A stretch of 64,000 nucleotides of DNA from Microbacterium sp. TNHR37B (lineage in GTDB: Bacteria; Actinomycetota; Actinomycetes; Actinomycetales; Microbacteriaceae), in assembly GCF_001620065.1 (NCBI RefSeq), contig NZ_LQGV01000001.1, forward strand, positions 1,240,001-1,304,000. The letters run 5' to 3'. This document shows, one piece after another, positions 1 to 9,117 of the stretch. The first letter of the stretch is position 1, and every line of letters begins with the position of its first letter. The notes beneath the pieces were generated by a model. The model saw nothing but the letters and a program-made list of their open reading frames with translations, was not told the origin of the DNA and ran no database searches. The translations under genes and the position numbers were made by a program.

Positions 1-238
1 CGAATCCCCCCACCACGAAGAAGAGCGGCATGATCTGACCGACCCACGTCGCGGCGTTGAACCAGGACTCCTGTTCGGCGGGACGCGACGTGACGAGCGA
101 CCCGTCGGGCGCGACCCCGATCCCCACTTGCAGCAAGTGGACGATGATCACGAACAGCACGCACACGACACGTGCGAGATCGAGGGTGAGGTCGCGACGT
201 CGGAGGTCGGGAACCGACCCGGGCGCAGAAGGGCTCAT
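1..238 (-). CDS. Acyltransferase-3-like membrane protein, N-terminal fragment
   Basis: Reading leftwards from an ATG at 238 gives about 79 residues before the window edge cuts the gene. The start has the pattern RRDLTLDLARVV followed by a hydrophobic stretch ending in VIIVH, then a second hydrophobic stretch with MPLFFVVGGF. The Arg-x-x-x-Asp-x-x-Arg motif before the first membrane helix and the His at its end are typical of integral membrane acyltransferase family 3 (OafA/YrhL type), which modify sugars or lipids at the membrane. The substrate cannot be told. It lies 41 bp downstream of carD on the same strand. Confidence 0.6.
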   Translation of the reverse strand, partial: MSPSAPGSVPDLRRRDLTLDLARVVCVLFVIIVHLLQVGIGVAPDGSLVTSRPAEQESWFNAATWVGQIMPLFFVVGGF

Positions 239-279
239 CGCCCCATCATGGTGCGCGAGGGCCCTCGAGCGAGGGATTG

Positions 280-762
280 TCAGCTCGCGAGAACCTCGTC
301 GAGGACGGCCGAGGCCTTGTCCTCGTCGGTCTTCAACGCCAGGGCGATCTCGGAGACGAGGATCTGACGCGCCTTGGCCAGCATGCGCTTCTCACCGGCC
401 GACAGACCGCGGTCCTGGTCGCGGCGCCACAGGTCGCGCACGACCTCGCTCACCTTGATGACATCGCCGGAGGCCAGCTTCTCGAGGTTCGCCTTGTACC
501 GGCGCGACCAGTTGGTGGGCTCCTCCGTGAAGGGAGCGCGCAGCACGTCGTACACACGCTCCAGACCGTCTTGCCCGATCACGTCGCGAACGCCGACCAA
601 GTCGACGTTGTCCGCCGGGACCTCGATGACGAGGTCTCCCTGCGTGACGTTGAGCTTCAGGTACTTCTTGGTCTCGCCCTTGATGATCCGGTCTTTGACC
701 TCAATGATCGTCGCGGCGCCGTGGTGCGGATAGACGACCGTCTCGCCAACCTCAAAAAGCAT
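280..762 (-). CDS. carD: CarD-family RNA polymerase-binding transcription factor
   Basis: A 160-residue protein starting [19 protein letters not shown], the conserved N-terminal Tudor-like domain that binds the RNA polymerase beta subunit. The helical C-terminal half (about residues 65-160, with [13 protein letters not shown] and [19 protein letters not shown]) contacts DNA at the upstream edge of the bubble and stabilises open complexes at rRNA and other promoters. Length matches mycobacterial CarD (about 162 aa). The ATG at 762 is chosen over upstream in-frame codons because it gives the canonical N-terminus and has an AAAGGA ribosome site about 10 nt before it. Often next to ispD; here it is followed by a membrane acyltransferase. 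Confidence 0.96.
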   Translation of the reverse strand: MLFEVGETVVYPHHGAATIIEVKDRIIKGETKKYLKLNVTQGDLVIEVPADNVDLVGVRDVIGQDGLERVYDVLRAPFTEEPTNWSRRYKANLEKLASGDVIKVSEVVRDLWRRDQDRGLSAGEKRMLAKARQILVSEIALALKTDEDKASAVLDEVLAS

Positions 763-950
763 GCAGTTATGTCCTTTCGGCAACCTCAAGGATACCACAG
801 CGCGGATAGGGTAAGGTTCGCCACCTGGCCCCTCCTCCCTCCTCTCGCGCGCGTGTGAGGGCCGATGGGATCCGCCCTGCTCGGACACTAGACTGGTGGC
901 GAAATCCCGCCCGGTTCCGCAGAAGGAACCGTGATCACGACGGAGGAACC

Positions 951-1454
951 GTGCACACCACCCCCCGCGCTGCGGCGCTGCGCCCGAAGACGTCCCGACT
1001 CGTCGCCGCCGTCGCAGTCGGCCTCGCGGTGGCACTGGGCTCGACCGGGTGCAGCATGATCTCGCCGCAGGCCACGACGATCGAGTACTCGGCCTCCGAC
1101 GGGGTGAACGTCCCCTCCTCCGGTCCGTTGCTGGTGCGCAACGCCCTCATCGTCGCCGACGAGTCCGGATCGGCAGGCAATTTCATCGCGGCGATCATCA
1201 ACGACACCGACTCCACCGAGACGCTCAACGTGGGTCTGAACGGTCAGCGTGCCACGGTCACCGTGCCGGCCCGCACCACCGTCAGCCTCGGAGTCGATGG
1301 CGTGGAGCCCCTCCTCATCCAGGGCCTGGACAGCGCTCCGGGCACCGACGTCTCGGTCGCGTTCCAGTCCGGCAACGGCGAGGGCGTGGAGCTCGCCGTC
1401 CCCGTCCTCGACGGCACCCTGCCCCAGTACGCCCCGTTCGTTCCCGAGGGCTGA
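951..1454 (+). CDS. Secreted lipoprotein of unknown function
   Basis: A 167-residue protein from a GTG at 951. The N-terminus has positive residues, a hydrophobic stretch and a lipobox ending STGC with the lipid-bearing cysteine at about residue 34. The mature part is beta-rich and acid/hydroxyl-rich ([35 protein letters not shown]) and resembles the small actinobacterial lipoproteins of the LpqE type, which look like copper-chaperone or immunoglobulin-like folds. Function unknown. It is divergent from carD and convergent with regX3, with only 4 bp between the stop codons. Confidence 0.75.
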   Translation: MHTTPRAAALRPKTSRLVAAVAVGLAVALGSTGCSMISPQATTIEYSASDGVNVPSSGPLLVRNALIVADESGSAGNFIAAIINDTDSTETLNVGLNGQRATVTVPARTTVSLGVDGVEPLLIQGLDSAPGTDVSVAFQSGNGEGVELAVPVLDGTLPQYAPFVPEG

Positions 1455-1458
1455 GCGC

Positions 1459-2142
1459 TCAGGCCTCGAAGCGGTATCCGAGGCCGCGCACGGTCAGCAG
1501 CATCGTCGGTTCGCTGGGGTTCTGCTCGATCCGTGAGCGGATGCGCTTGATGTGCACGTCGAGCGTTTTGGTGTCGCCGAAGTAGTCGCTCCCCCACACG
1601 CGATCGATCAGCTGTCCGCGGGTGAGCACGCGACCGGCATTGCGCATGAGCACCTCCAGGAGCTCGAACTCCTTGAGCGGCATGGCGATCTCGGCTCCGT
1701 CGACCGAGACGGTGTGACGGTCGATGTCGATGCGCACGCGCCCGCCCTCGACGATCCGCTCGTCCATGTCGAGGTCCGGCCCCTCCGCCCGGCGCAGAAC
1801 GGCCCGCATGCGCGCCAGGAGCTCACGCGAGGAGTAGGGCTTGGTGACGTAGTCGTCGGCCCCCAGCTCGAGCCCCACGACGATGTCGACCTCGGAGTCC
1901 TTGGCGGTGAGCATGATGATGGGGATCTTGGACGTCGTCCTGATGACCCGGCAGACCTCCGTGCCGGGCATGCCCGGCAGCATGAGGTCGAGCAGGACGA
2001 TGTCCGCACCGCGCGCGGCGAACGCGTCGAGGGCCGTGGGACCGTCCTCGGCGATCTCCACCTCGAACCCCTCACGCCGGAGCAGGTAGGCGAGGGGGTC
2101 GGCGAGGTCCGGTTCGTCCTCGACGATCAGCACGCGGGTCAT
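1459..2142 (-). CDS. regX3: Response regulator RegX3 (phosphate two-component system)
   Basis: A 227-residue OmpR/PhoB-type regulator. The receiver domain (about 1-120) has the acidic pair EDEP, the phospho-acceptor Asp in LLDLMLPG, the switch Thr in MLTAKD and Lys in YVTKPYS. The C-terminal winged helix (about 130-227) ends with the usual RGLGYRFEA. The start codon overlaps the senX3 stop by 4 bp (ATGA), so the kinase and regulator are translationally coupled. Actinobacterial SenX3-RegX3 controls the phosphate starvation response, which fits phoU divergent next door and pst, ppk and PHO boxes in the same window. Confidence 0.92.
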   Translation of the reverse strand: MTRVLIVEDEPDLADPLAYLLRREGFEVEIAEDGPTALDAFAARGADIVLLDLMLPGMPGTEVCRVIRTTSKIPIIMLTAKDSEVDIVVGLELGADDYVTKPYSSRELLARMRAVLRRAEGPDLDMDERIVEGGRVRIDIDRHTVSVDGAEIAMPLKEFELLEVLMRNAGRVLTRGQLIDRVWGSDYFGDTKTLDVHIKRIRSRIEQNPSEPTMLLTVRGLGYRFEA

Positions 2143-3428
2143 TTCTTGTCTCCCTTCGCCCGCGTGGCACTGCGGGCGGATTCCGTGGTCTGGGACTTGC
2201 TGTCCTTCGGGGCGCGGTCCTTCGCGCGTTCCTTCGTCGCGCCGGGCGCCCCCTTGCCGGACGCGCCCTTGGCGGCCTTGTTCCGGCGGCGTTTCTTCGA
2301 GGGGATGTCCTGCGGAGCCGCGACCGTCTGCAACCGCACGGTGAACGTAGAACCTCGGCCCGGTCGCGACCACAGTTCGATGTCACCGCCGTGACGCTGG
2401 ATCGCGTGCTTGACGATCGACAGGCCGAGCCCCGTCCCGCCGGTCCGACGCGAGCGGGCCTGGTCCGCACGGTAGAACCTCTCGAAGACCCGCGCCTGCT
2501 CGCCCTCCGGGATGCCGATGCCGCGGTCGGTCACGGCGATCTCCACGACATCGTCGACGAGCTTGACGCCGACCCCCACCGGCGAGCCCGGCGGCGAGTA
2601 GGCGATCGCGTTGGCGACGAGATTCGCGAACGCCTCAGTGAGCACCTGGACGTCGCCGCGTACGTACACTCCCCGCGTCCCGCCGCGCACCACCTCGATC
2701 CGCGCTGCGTCCGCGGCCACGGCCTGCGACTCGATGGCCGAGGTCAGCACCTCGTCGAGGGCCACGTCGCGGAGCTCGGTGAGATCGTCGGCGGCCTGCA
2801 GGCGCGACAGGTTCATGATCCGCGACGTCAACTGGCCCAGACGCCCGGCCTCGGCGGTGAGCCGGCCGGCGAAGTGCCGGACCTGCTCGGGGTCGTCGGC
2901 CGCCGACTCGATGGCCTCCGCGAGGAGGGTGACCGCGCCGACGGGGGTCTTCAGCTCGTGGCTCGTGTTGGCCACGAAGTCGCGGCGCATCTCCTCCACC
3001 CGTTCGCGCTCGGTGATGTCGCGGATCACCACCAGTGTCAGCCGAGACGTGATGACGCTGGCGCGCGCAGCGACCGAACGCAGCTCCGATCCCCGCTTCA
3101 GGCGGAGGGTGTGCGATTCGGGTCGTCCCGTCGCCCGCGCCGACCGGACGAGGTCGCGCAGCTCGTCGCCCGGCAGAGTCTCGTCCTCGGTCATTCCGAA
3201 CAGCTCGGCGGGCGCGGAGGCGGCCACGACCCGCAGGGAGGAGTCCACCACCACCGCCACATCGTCCATCCCCTGGAGAACGGCCCGGGTCCCGTCGGGC
3301 AGATCGGTGGACGCACGGGCTCGCGCGGCATCGCGCAGGCGCAACGAGAAGAGCAGCAGTGCCGCCAGCGCTCCCCCGATGAGGGTTCCCACGGCGAGCG
3401 CGATCAGCGCCAGCTGCGTTGAATCCAT
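2139..3428 (-). CDS. senX3: Sensor histidine kinase SenX3
   Basis: A 429-residue membrane kinase from ATG 3428. One N-terminal membrane helix (about residues 6-30), a PAS-like sensor (about 45-150), a dimerisation domain with the phospho-acceptor His in NTSHELKTP, and a catalytic ATPase domain with an N box (ANLVANAIAYSPPGS), a G1 box (DRGIGIP) and a G2 box (GGTGLGLSIVKH). A lysine- and arginine-rich tail of about 60 residues extends beyond the usual end of the family. The short extracytoplasmic part agrees with the idea that SenX3 senses phosphate through the Pst transporter and PhoU rather than directly. First gene of the senX3-regX3 operon. Confidence 0.92.
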   Translation of the reverse strand: MDSTQLALIALAVGTLIGGALAALLLFSLRLRDAARARASTDLPDGTRAVLQGMDDVAVVVDSSLRVVAASAPAELFGMTEDETLPGDELRDLVRSARATGRPESHTLRLKRGSELRSVAARASVITSRLTLVVIRDITERERVEEMRRDFVANTSHELKTPVGAVTLLAEAIESAADDPEQVRHFAGRLTAEAGRLGQLTSRIMNLSRLQAADDLTELRDVALDEVLTSAIESQAVAADAARIEVVRGGTRGVYVRGDVQVLTEAFANLVANAIAYSPPGSPVGVGVKLVDDVVEIAVTDRGIGIPEGEQARVFERFYRADQARSRRTGGTGLGLSIVKHAIQRHGGDIELWSRPGRGSTFTVRLQTVAAPQDIPSKKRRRNKAAKGASGKGAPGATKERAKDRAPKDSKSQTTESARSATRAKGDKK

Positions 3429-3500
3429 GCCCCCAGCGTAGAGTCGCAGGGACCGTCGAATGGGACGTCCGCCCGTGCTGGCGGGGGTCGCTCGATGAGA

Positions 3501-3533
3501 GTTCACCGACGCGGCACCATTCGTTAACCTTCG
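3501..3533 (+). promoter_or_regulatory. PHO box between senX3 and phoU
   Basis: Three adjacent 11-bp units are visible: GTTCACCGACG (3501-3511), CGGCACCATTC (3512-3522) and GTTAACCTTCG (3523-3533). The first and third match the GTTCACC-type direct repeat recognised by PhoP/RegX3 proteins; the middle unit is weaker, as in many actinobacterial PHO boxes. The site lies in the senX3/phoU divergent region and could control both. The assignment rests on motif match and context. Confidence 0.75.
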
Positions 3534-3599
3534 GAGGGGATGATCGCCGCGTCGCCGGGCCGGCATCGTGCCGCGCCCGCGAGGAGAGAGGTTCCGCAG

Positions 3600-4280
3600 A
3601 TGCGCGAAGTGTTCCACCAGTCGCTCGAAGACGTCCAGGCCCGCCTGGTCGAGATCGGTGACCTCGTGACCGTCGCCGTGGACAAGGCCACGCGCGCGTT
3701 CGGCGCGAGCGACGTCGCCCTGGCCGAAGAGGTCATCGACGACGACCAGGTGATCGACGACAAGGCGATCGCCCTCGACGAGCTGGCCATCGAGATCCTC
3801 GCCCGGCAACAGCCGGTCGCCCGTGATCTGCGCATCGTCGTCGCCGCCCTCCGGGTGAGCGCCTCGCTCGAGCGGATGGGCGACATCGCGGAGCACATCG
3901 CTCAGCTGACCCGCATGCGCTTCCCGGAGCGCGCGATCCCGAAGGGGCTCAAGAGCACGTTCATCAAGATGGGCGAGCTCGACGTCGAGGTGGCGCGCAC
4001 CTTGACCGAGCTGCTCCGTACCGAGGATCTCTCGCTCGTGGAGCGCCTGCGCTCGCTCGAAGAGGAACTCGACGACCTGCACCTCGCGATCTTCGAGAAG
4101 GTGCTCGGCGAGACCTGGAAGGGCGAGGCGGCGGCGACCGTCGATGCCACCCTGGCCAGCCGGTACCACGAGCGCTTCGCCGACCACGCGGTCTCGGTGG
4201 CCAAGAAGGTCGCCTACCTCGCGACGGGCGACTGGACGCCCGACACCAACTCGATCGCGATCATCGCCGCGGAGGGCTGA
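3600..4280 (+). CDS. phoU: Phosphate transport regulator PhoU
   Basis: A 226-residue all-helical protein with two tandem PhoU repeats. Conserved stretches include MREVFHQSLEDVQARL at the start, VIDDDQVIDDKAI and RDLRIVVAALRVSASLERMGD in repeat one, and HERFADHAVSVAKKVAYLATG in repeat two. The acidic Asp/Glu clusters bind metal ions. PhoU links the Pst transporter to the SenX3 kinase and dampens the Pho response when phosphate is plentiful. The ATG at 3600 gives the canonical start and has GAGAGAGG upstream. Divergent from senX3, with a PHO box between them. Confidence 0.95.
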   Translation: MREVFHQSLEDVQARLVEIGDLVTVAVDKATRAFGASDVALAEEVIDDDQVIDDKAIALDELAIEILARQQPVARDLRIVVAALRVSASLERMGDIAEHIAQLTRMRFPERAIPKGLKSTFIKMGELDVEVARTLTELLRTEDLSLVERLRSLEEELDDLHLAIFEKVLGETWKGEAAATVDATLASRYHERFADHAVSVAKKVAYLATGDWTPDTNSIAIIAAEG

Positions 4281-4297
4281 CCGCCCGCCTTTTTTGC

Positions 4298-4379
4298 CGA
4301 GAGCACATGCTCCCACCGAGCGCACACGTCTCCGACGCACGGATCGTGTGCTCTCGATGAGAGCGTGTGCTCTCGATGA
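4298..4379. repeat. Inverted and direct repeats between phoU and gpmA
   Basis: CGAGAGCACA (4298-4307) is the reverse complement of TGTGCTCTCG, which occurs twice downstream inside a 16-bp direct repeat CGTGTGCTCTCGATGA (4345-4360 and 4364-4379). A run of six T lies just before the first arm. The phoU and gpmA genes converge here, so the structure may work as a bidirectional terminator, but the loop is long and this is not certain. Confidence 0.45.
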
Positions 4380-4440
4380 CGCGCCGCCTGGCGGGGAGGC
4401 CGCCCACCAGGCACGCGGTGATGTCGCCGCGCCGGGGGAC

Positions 4441-5190
4441 CTACTTCTTGCCCTGCGCGGCGACGGCGGCGGCTCCCGCGGCAGCCGCCTCGGGATCGAG
4501 GTACTCACCGGGACCGAGGGGCATGAAGTCCTCGCCCAGCTTGTAGACGAGCGGGATGCCGGTGGGGATGTTGAGCTCGGCGATGTCGGCGTCGCTGATC
4601 CCGTCGAGGTGCTTCACGAGCCCGCGCAGCGAGTTGCCGTGCGCCGTGACCAGCACCGTCTTGCCGGCGGCGAGGTCGGGGATGATCGCACTCTCCCAGT
4701 ACGGCAGCATCCGATCGATCACGATCTTGAGCGACTCGGTGCGGGGGACCTCACCGTCGATGCCCGCGTAACGAGGGTCGTGCACCTGGCTGTAGGGGCT
4801 GTCGTCGTCGAGGTCCGGCGGCGGAACGTCGAACGAGCGCCGCCACAGCATGAACTGCTCGTTGCCGAACTCCTCGAGCGTCTCCGCCTTGTCCTTGCCC
4901 TGGAGAGCGCCGTAGTGACGCTCGTTGAGTCGCCACGACCGGGCGACCGGGATCCACAGGCGGTCCGCGGCGTCGAGGGCGATGTTCGCCGTCTGGATCG
5001 CGCGGGACAACAGCGACGTGTGGAGGACGTCGGGCAGGAGCCCGGCCTCCTTCAAGAGCTCGCCGCCGCGCTTCGCCTCGGCCTTGCCCTGGTCTGTGAG
5101 GCGGACGTCCACCCATCCGGTGAACTGGTTGGTCTTGTTCCACTCGCTCTGCCCGTGGCGGAGGAGGATCAGCGTGTACGGCGCGGTCAT
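4441..5190 (-). CDS. gpmA: 2,3-bisphosphoglycerate-dependent phosphoglycerate mutase
   Basis: A 249-residue glycolytic enzyme interconverting 3- and 2-phosphoglycerate. The catalytic motif [12 protein letters not shown] carries the phosphohistidine; [13 protein letters not shown], the [10 protein letters not shown] stretch and [16 protein letters not shown] with the second active His are all present. Length equals that of typical dPGM (about 250 aa). An ATG at 5199 would add three residues (MVD); the ATG at 5190 is chosen because it starts [13 protein letters not shown] like its relatives, but the choice is not secure. Confidence 0.95.
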   Translation of the reverse strand: MTAPYTLILLRHGQSEWNKTNQFTGWVDVRLTDQGKAEAKRGGELLKEAGLLPDVLHTSLLSRAIQTANIALDAADRLWIPVARSWRLNERHYGALQGKDKAETLEEFGNEQFMLWRRSFDVPPPDLDDDSPYSQVHDPRYAGIDGEVPRTESLKIVIDRMLPYWESAIIPDLAAGKTVLVTAHGNSLRGLVKHLDGISDADIAELNIPTGIPLVYKLGEDFMPLGPGEYLDPEAAAAGAAAVAAQGKK

Positions 5191-5231
5191 GTCGACCATC
5201 CTATCGAGCGGCTCCCTGCCATCATGGAGGG

Positions 5232-6068
5232 ATGCCGCCGGAGAAAGTGCCCGGCCGAGTGGTCGGCCGGATCACCCGCGGTACGACCAACACCAACCGG
5301 CTCCGCCGCGTCGACCGCTGGATCGCTCGGCACCCCGCGTTGCGCCGCACGGCCGATCCCCTCGTGGTCGACCTCGGCTACGGCGCCAGCGGCGTGACCG
5401 CTTTCGAGCTGGAGGCGCGCCTGCGATCGGTGCGACCCGATGTGGAAGTCTGGGGGCTGGAGATCGAACCGGCACGCGTGGAGCGGGCGCGCGTGCAGCT
5501 CGCACAGGTGCGGGCAGGCGCGGGCGTCTTCGCGCCGGACGCACGAGTCGGCTTCGGCCGCGGCGGCTTCGAGGTTCCCACGCCACAGGGGCGCGCGCCG
5601 GTCGTGATCCGCGCGTTCAACGTGCTGCGGCAGTACGACGAGGCCGACGTCGCCGACGCATGGGGGCGCATGTGCGCCCGGCTCCAGCCCGGCGGCATCC
5701 TCGTGGAGGGGACGTGCGACGAGCTGGGACGGATCTGCACGTGGATCGAGGTCGGGGCCGACGCCACGCCTCGAACCCTCACGATCTCACTGCGCCTCTC
5801 GGGTCTCGACTCCCCCGCCGTCGCCGCCGAACGTCTCCCCAAGGCGCTCATCCATCGCAATGTCCCCGGCGAGCGCGTGCACGCCTTCCTCACCGCGCTC
5901 GACCAGGAATGGACGCGTGCCGTCGCGGCATCCGCGTTCGGGCCGACGCAGCGGTGGCGGGCGACCCTCGACGCTCTGGTGAGCGGCGGATGGCCGGTCG
6001 GCGCCCGGTCGCGCTGGCGTCTCGGCGAACTCACCGTGCCGTGGGAGGTCGTCGCGCCGACGGCGTGA
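5232..6068 (+). CDS. Class I SAM-dependent methyltransferase-like protein
   Basis: A 278-residue protein. [20 protein letters not shown] (about residues 44-63) is a motif I with the glycine-rich AdoMet loop, followed by [18 protein letters not shown] as motif II with its acidic ribose-binding residue, and [19 protein letters not shown] plus [14 protein letters not shown] as later motifs. The acceptor substrate is unknown. Divergent from gpmA with a short gap. A GGAGGG lies directly against the ATG at 5232, which is closer than usual, so a GTG at 5247 is possible. Confidence 0.75.
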   Translation: MPPEKVPGRVVGRITRGTTNTNRLRRVDRWIARHPALRRTADPLVVDLGYGASGVTAFELEARLRSVRPDVEVWGLEIEPARVERARVQLAQVRAGAGVFAPDARVGFGRGGFEVPTPQGRAPVVIRAFNVLRQYDEADVADAWGRMCARLQPGGILVEGTCDELGRICTWIEVGADATPRTLTISLRLSGLDSPAVAAERLPKALIHRNVPGERVHAFLTALDQEWTRAVAASAFGPTQRWRATLDALVSGGWPVGARSRWRLGELTVPWEVVAPTA

Positions 6069-6103
6069 CCCGCGACCGTCGGTCCCGACGCCGCGTGGCC
6101 GCG

Positions 6104-7240
6104 TCAGGTGCGCGGCAGGGCGGCCCGGGCTTCCGCGGCGGGCATCCCCGCGGCGGTGAGCAGGTCGACGGCGAGGGGCCTGAGCGCTGCCAGGAGGGTG
6201 ACGTCGACGGTTCGGCCGTCGGCCGACAGTGCCGCCGGGTCGAGTCTGCCCGCCACCGCTCGCAGGGCCTCGCGGGCGAGCGGCTCGAAGGAGATGTCGT
6301 CGAGGGAGTCGGAGATCAACCGGGCACCGGCGGCCAGTTCATTGAGGAGGTCGGCCGCGACGGGCCGGGGCCGTCCATCGTCGCAGGCGTAGACGGCGCG
6401 GCGCGCGATCACGCGGAGGTTGCGCACGGCGAGATCGAGATGCGTGCGGATGCGTTCGTGGCGCTGCAGCTCGGCGCGCTGTCGGCGCAGGAACGGCGAG
6501 AGGCGCGCGATCGCCCGCCCGGAGTCCAGCGCCACCGACCAGCGATCGATCAGCCCCTGCAACGCTCGAGCCTTCTGCAGCCCGCGCTCCGCTCTCACGC
6601 GGTCGCCACGGTGAAGAGCTTGGACGAGGGTGCGGCTCGCGTCGCCGAACGCGCCCAGGAGCAGGCGCCCTTCGCGGGTGACGGTCCGCAGCGGTCGCCG
6701 GGGCACGAGGGCGGTGACCAGGAGCGCGGCGACGCCTCCGATGACGCCGTCGACCAGGCGCAGGAAGGGCGCATTAGCCGGGATCACCATGACGATCGCG
6801 GATTGGATGGCGGCGGCGATCGCAAACCCGGCCTGCGCGGAGAGGAAACGGGCGACGAGGAGGCTCGCAGCCAGCGTCGCGACGAGCTGCCACCAGCCGG
6901 TTCCCGCCGCGATGAGGATGAGCTCGGCGATCAGGATCCCGACGATCATCCCGATCACCGTCTCCAGCACGCGACGAGGGCGCGCATCGCCGACCAGTCC
7001 GAGGCTGGAGATCGTGACGGTGACCGCGAGGAGCGGAGCGGCGTGACCGAGGAGGAAATGCGCGAAGGCGTAGGCAGCCCCGGCTGCCACGACGATCTGG
7101 AGGACACCCGGCCCGGACTCCCGGATGCGCGACAGCCCCGGGCGCACGTCGACACGCGCCCGCCAGCCGACCCGCACCGACGTCGTGGGCACGGAGCCCG
7201 TGGTGGGGTGGGCGGGCTTGGGTGCCTGCGGCGCACTCAC
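6104..7240 (-). CDS. FUSC-family membrane protein (aromatic acid exporter-like)
   Basis: A 378-residue protein from a GTG at 7240. The N-terminal half has several hydrophobic segments, including VLQIVVAAGAAYAFAHFLL, LLAVTVTISSLGLV, ETVIGMIVGILIAELILI and VIGGVAALLVTALV. This is the compact membrane domain of FUSC/ArAE-type exporters (YccS, AaeB). The C-terminal half is soluble and helical. Such proteins are thought to export aromatic acids or other small organic compounds; the cargo here is unknown. It starts 7 bp after the ygfZ stop and is probably co-transcribed with it. Confidence 0.75.
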   Translation of the reverse strand: MSAPQAPKPAHPTTGSVPTTSVRVGWRARVDVRPGLSRIRESGPGVLQIVVAAGAAYAFAHFLLGHAAPLLAVTVTISSLGLVGDARPRRVLETVIGMIVGILIAELILIAAGTGWWQLVATLAASLLVARFLSAQAGFAIAAAIQSAIVMVIPANAPFLRLVDGVIGGVAALLVTALVPRRPLRTVTREGRLLLGAFGDASRTLVQALHRGDRVRAERGLQKARALQGLIDRWSVALDSGRAIARLSPFLRRQRAELQRHERIRTHLDLAVRNLRVIARRAVYACDDGRPRPVAADLLNELAAGARLISDSLDDISFEPLAREALRAVAGRLDPAALSADGRTVDVTLLAALRPLAVDLLTAAGMPAAEARAALPRT

Positions 7241-7247
7241 GCGCGGC

Positions 7248-8339
7248 CTACCGGCGGCGGGACAAGCGCGGCAGACGCGGGATCGCGGCGGTGCGACCGG
7301 CGTCCGGCGGGACGATCTGCTCCTGCGCAGCCGAGATCACGCCTCCGTCGACCCCGACGGTGACGGGAGCATCCGTCGGCGTCGTCCGCTTCAGGAGGGC
7401 CAGGGCGATCGGCCCCTCCTCGAAGTGCCGAGCGACCGAGGTCACCGCACCGACGACGTCGTCACCGACGCGCACCTCGGCGCCCGGTTCCGGAAGGACG
7501 GCGTCGCTGCCGTCGAGCTGCAGAGCGACGAGCCGGCGCGGCGGATGCCCGAGGTTGTGGACCTTCGCGACGGTCTCCTGCCCGCGATAGCACCCTTTGG
7601 AGAGGTGCACGGCGGTGCGGAGCCAGTCGAGCTCGTGCGGAAGCGCCCGGCCGTCGGCTTCGGAGCGCTGCCGCGGGCGCCATGCCGCGACGCGCAAGGC
7701 GTCGGCCGCGAGCGTGCCCGCCAGCGCGATCTCGCCTCGCGCCACCGCCTGCGCCAGTTGCGCTTCCCCGTCGCGGGGGACGATCGCCTCGACCCAGTCG
7801 CGCTCGGTTCCCGGATGCGGGTCGACGGCCGCGTACCCCCAGCCGCCGACCGAGACGGCCGGCCACGGGTCGGTCCAGGTGGCGACGGTCCCGACTTCGG
7901 ACGGCAACGCCGCGATGGCGGCCGCGGTGCCGCCGATCACGGTGTACGCGTCGGAGACGTCCTGCGGATCGACCCGCAGGCGGAAGCGCATACGGAGCAG
8001 CCATGTGAGGAGCCCCGGGGCGTCGTCGCGGTCGACGATGAGCCACGTCCGCTCGCCATCGTCGACGACCGCCGCGGCGTGCTCGACATGACCCTGCGGG
8101 TCGAGCACGAGCAGCTCGGTGCTGATGCCGGGCGTGAGGGCGGCGAGCGCCTGCGACGTCAGGGAGTCGAGCCAGCTCAGCCGGTCCTCCCCCGAGACCG
8201 TCAGCACCGCGCGGTCGCCGAGGGGGGCGATCGCCTCGCCTTCGGCGAGCATGCGCTGCTCGCGCAACGGGCTTCCGACGTGGACCAGCACGTCACCGTC
8301 CCACACCGTCGCGGGAAGCTCGGCGAACGGGGAGGACAT
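7248..8339 (-). CDS. ygfZ: YgfZ/GcvT-family folate-binding protein
   Basis: A 363-residue protein with the GcvT-like fold and the diagnostic motif KGCYRGQETV (with the conserved Cys). YgfZ proteins bind tetrahydrofolate and help repair or assemble iron-sulfur enzymes. Other family stretches are LTVSGEDRLSWLDSLTSQ near the N-terminus and RRLVALQLDG plus GAVTSVARH near the C-terminus. The ATG at 8339 overlaps the stop of the upstream nitrobindin-like gene by one base (TGATG), which indicates translational coupling. The same pairing of a nitrobindin-like gene with neighbouring metabolic genes is common in actinobacteria. Confidence 0.9.
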   Translation of the reverse strand: MSSPFAELPATVWDGDVLVHVGSPLREQRMLAEGEAIAPLGDRAVLTVSGEDRLSWLDSLTSQALAALTPGISTELLVLDPQGHVEHAAAVVDDGERTWLIVDRDDAPGLLTWLLRMRFRLRVDPQDVSDAYTVIGGTAAAIAALPSEVGTVATWTDPWPAVSVGGWGYAAVDPHPGTERDWVEAIVPRDGEAQLAQAVARGEIALAGTLAADALRVAAWRPRQRSEADGRALPHELDWLRTAVHLSKGCYRGQETVAKVHNLGHPPRRLVALQLDGSDAVLPEPGAEVRVGDDVVGAVTSVARHFEEGPIALALLKRTTPTDAPVTVGVDGGVISAAQEQIVPPDAGRTAAIPRLPRLSRRR

Positions 8340-8944
8340 CACTCGGCCCGCGCGAGTCGCGCGGATGCATGGGAGGCGAGTCCGCCGCCGAGAGCCGCGA
8401 TGTCCCACGCCCAGAGGAGGTGACCGTCGACGTAGCCGTACATGCGCGTCGCGGCACCGTACGGCTTGGCGCTCTCGGGGCGCACGACGGCATCGGTCGC
8501 GAGGTCGATGCGGGGCCCCTGCACCTGGCCGACGTAGACCTCGCTCACGCCGTCGGAGTGGACGATCGCGACTTCGAGGTCGAACCCGCCGTTGGCGTTG
8601 CGGAGCGCCTCGACGTCGTCCACGGTGCGCGGAGTCGACCGCGACGTGAGCGCGGGAAGGAGAGCCGGTCCTGCGTCCTCGTCGGACGCGGGACGCGCCA
8701 GACGCCAGTATCCCTGCTCGGCGACGAGAGGGGTGCGGTGGTCGTCATCGCCGATCAGCCAGGCGCTGGCGGCGTAGTTGACGTAGTCGCCGCCGTCGTG
8801 GCTGAAACTCACGCGATGCGCGAACTCGCCGCTGAAGTGGCGGTCCGCCGCCTCGTAATCGATGACGCCGGTGCCTTCCCAGACTCCCAGCAGCCACGAC
8901 AGCGGGACGATGTCGGCGGGAAGATCGGTGGGCAGGTCGATCAC
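8339..8944 (-). CDS. Nitrobindin-like heme-binding beta-barrel protein (FABP family)
   Basis: A 201-residue protein with the entry motif PLSWLLGVWEGTG (GxWxGxG), AEQGYWRL and SRSTPRTVDDVEAL, typical of the THAP4/nitrobindin beta-barrel family formerly annotated as fatty-acid-binding-like (DUF1794). Members bind ferric heme and react with nitric oxide or peroxynitrite. The start is a GTG at 8944, four bases after the stop of a 37-codon membrane ORF and directly upstream of ygfZ, so the three genes probably form one operon. Confidence 0.85.
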   Translation of the reverse strand: MIDLPTDLPADIVPLSWLLGVWEGTGVIDYEAADRHFSGEFAHRVSFSHDGGDYVNYAASAWLIGDDDHRTPLVAEQGYWRLARPASDEDAGPALLPALTSRSTPRTVDDVEALRNANGGFDLEVAIVHSDGVSEVYVGQVQGPRIDLATDAVVRPESAKPYGAATRMYGYVDGHLLWAWDIAALGGGLASHASARLARAE

Positions 8945-8948
8945 GGGA

Positions 8949-9062
8949 TCAGCGCTGGCCGCGGTACAGGTTCTTCAGAACGACGGCCGACACGAACACG
9001 ATCGCCAGCGACGCGAGCCCGAGCAGCCCGACGAAGAACAGTTCGAGTGCGATGAGGTCCAT
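8949..9062 (-). CDS. Small single-helix membrane protein
   Basis: A 37-residue ORF starting MDLIALELFFVGLLGLA and ending NLYRGQR. It has one hydrophobic helix (about residues 3-29) followed by a positively charged cytoplasmic tail, so an inside C-terminus is likely. It ends four bases before the nitrobindin-like gene and is on the same strand, which suggests a leader cistron of that operon. I do not recognise a family. The claim rests on coupled spacing and on the well-formed membrane helix. Confidence 0.55.
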   Translation of the reverse strand: MDLIALELFFVGLLGLASLAIVFVSAVVLKNLYRGQR

Positions 9063-9117
9063 GCCTCCACTCTACGCCGTGGCGCACGGCGCGGCGTAGC
9101 GGCGGCGCGGCGACTCC

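Noticed and set aside
2139..4508. A 789-codon minus-strand frame that includes senX3 and runs under phoU
   Set aside because: Only the part from 3428 has kinase domains. The rest is antisense to phoU and has unlikely composition.
4144..7363. Long plus-strand frames antisense to gpmA and the FUSC gene
   Set aside because: Arg/Gly/Asp-rich translations typical of antisense frames in high-GC DNA; the opposite strand encodes clear protein families.
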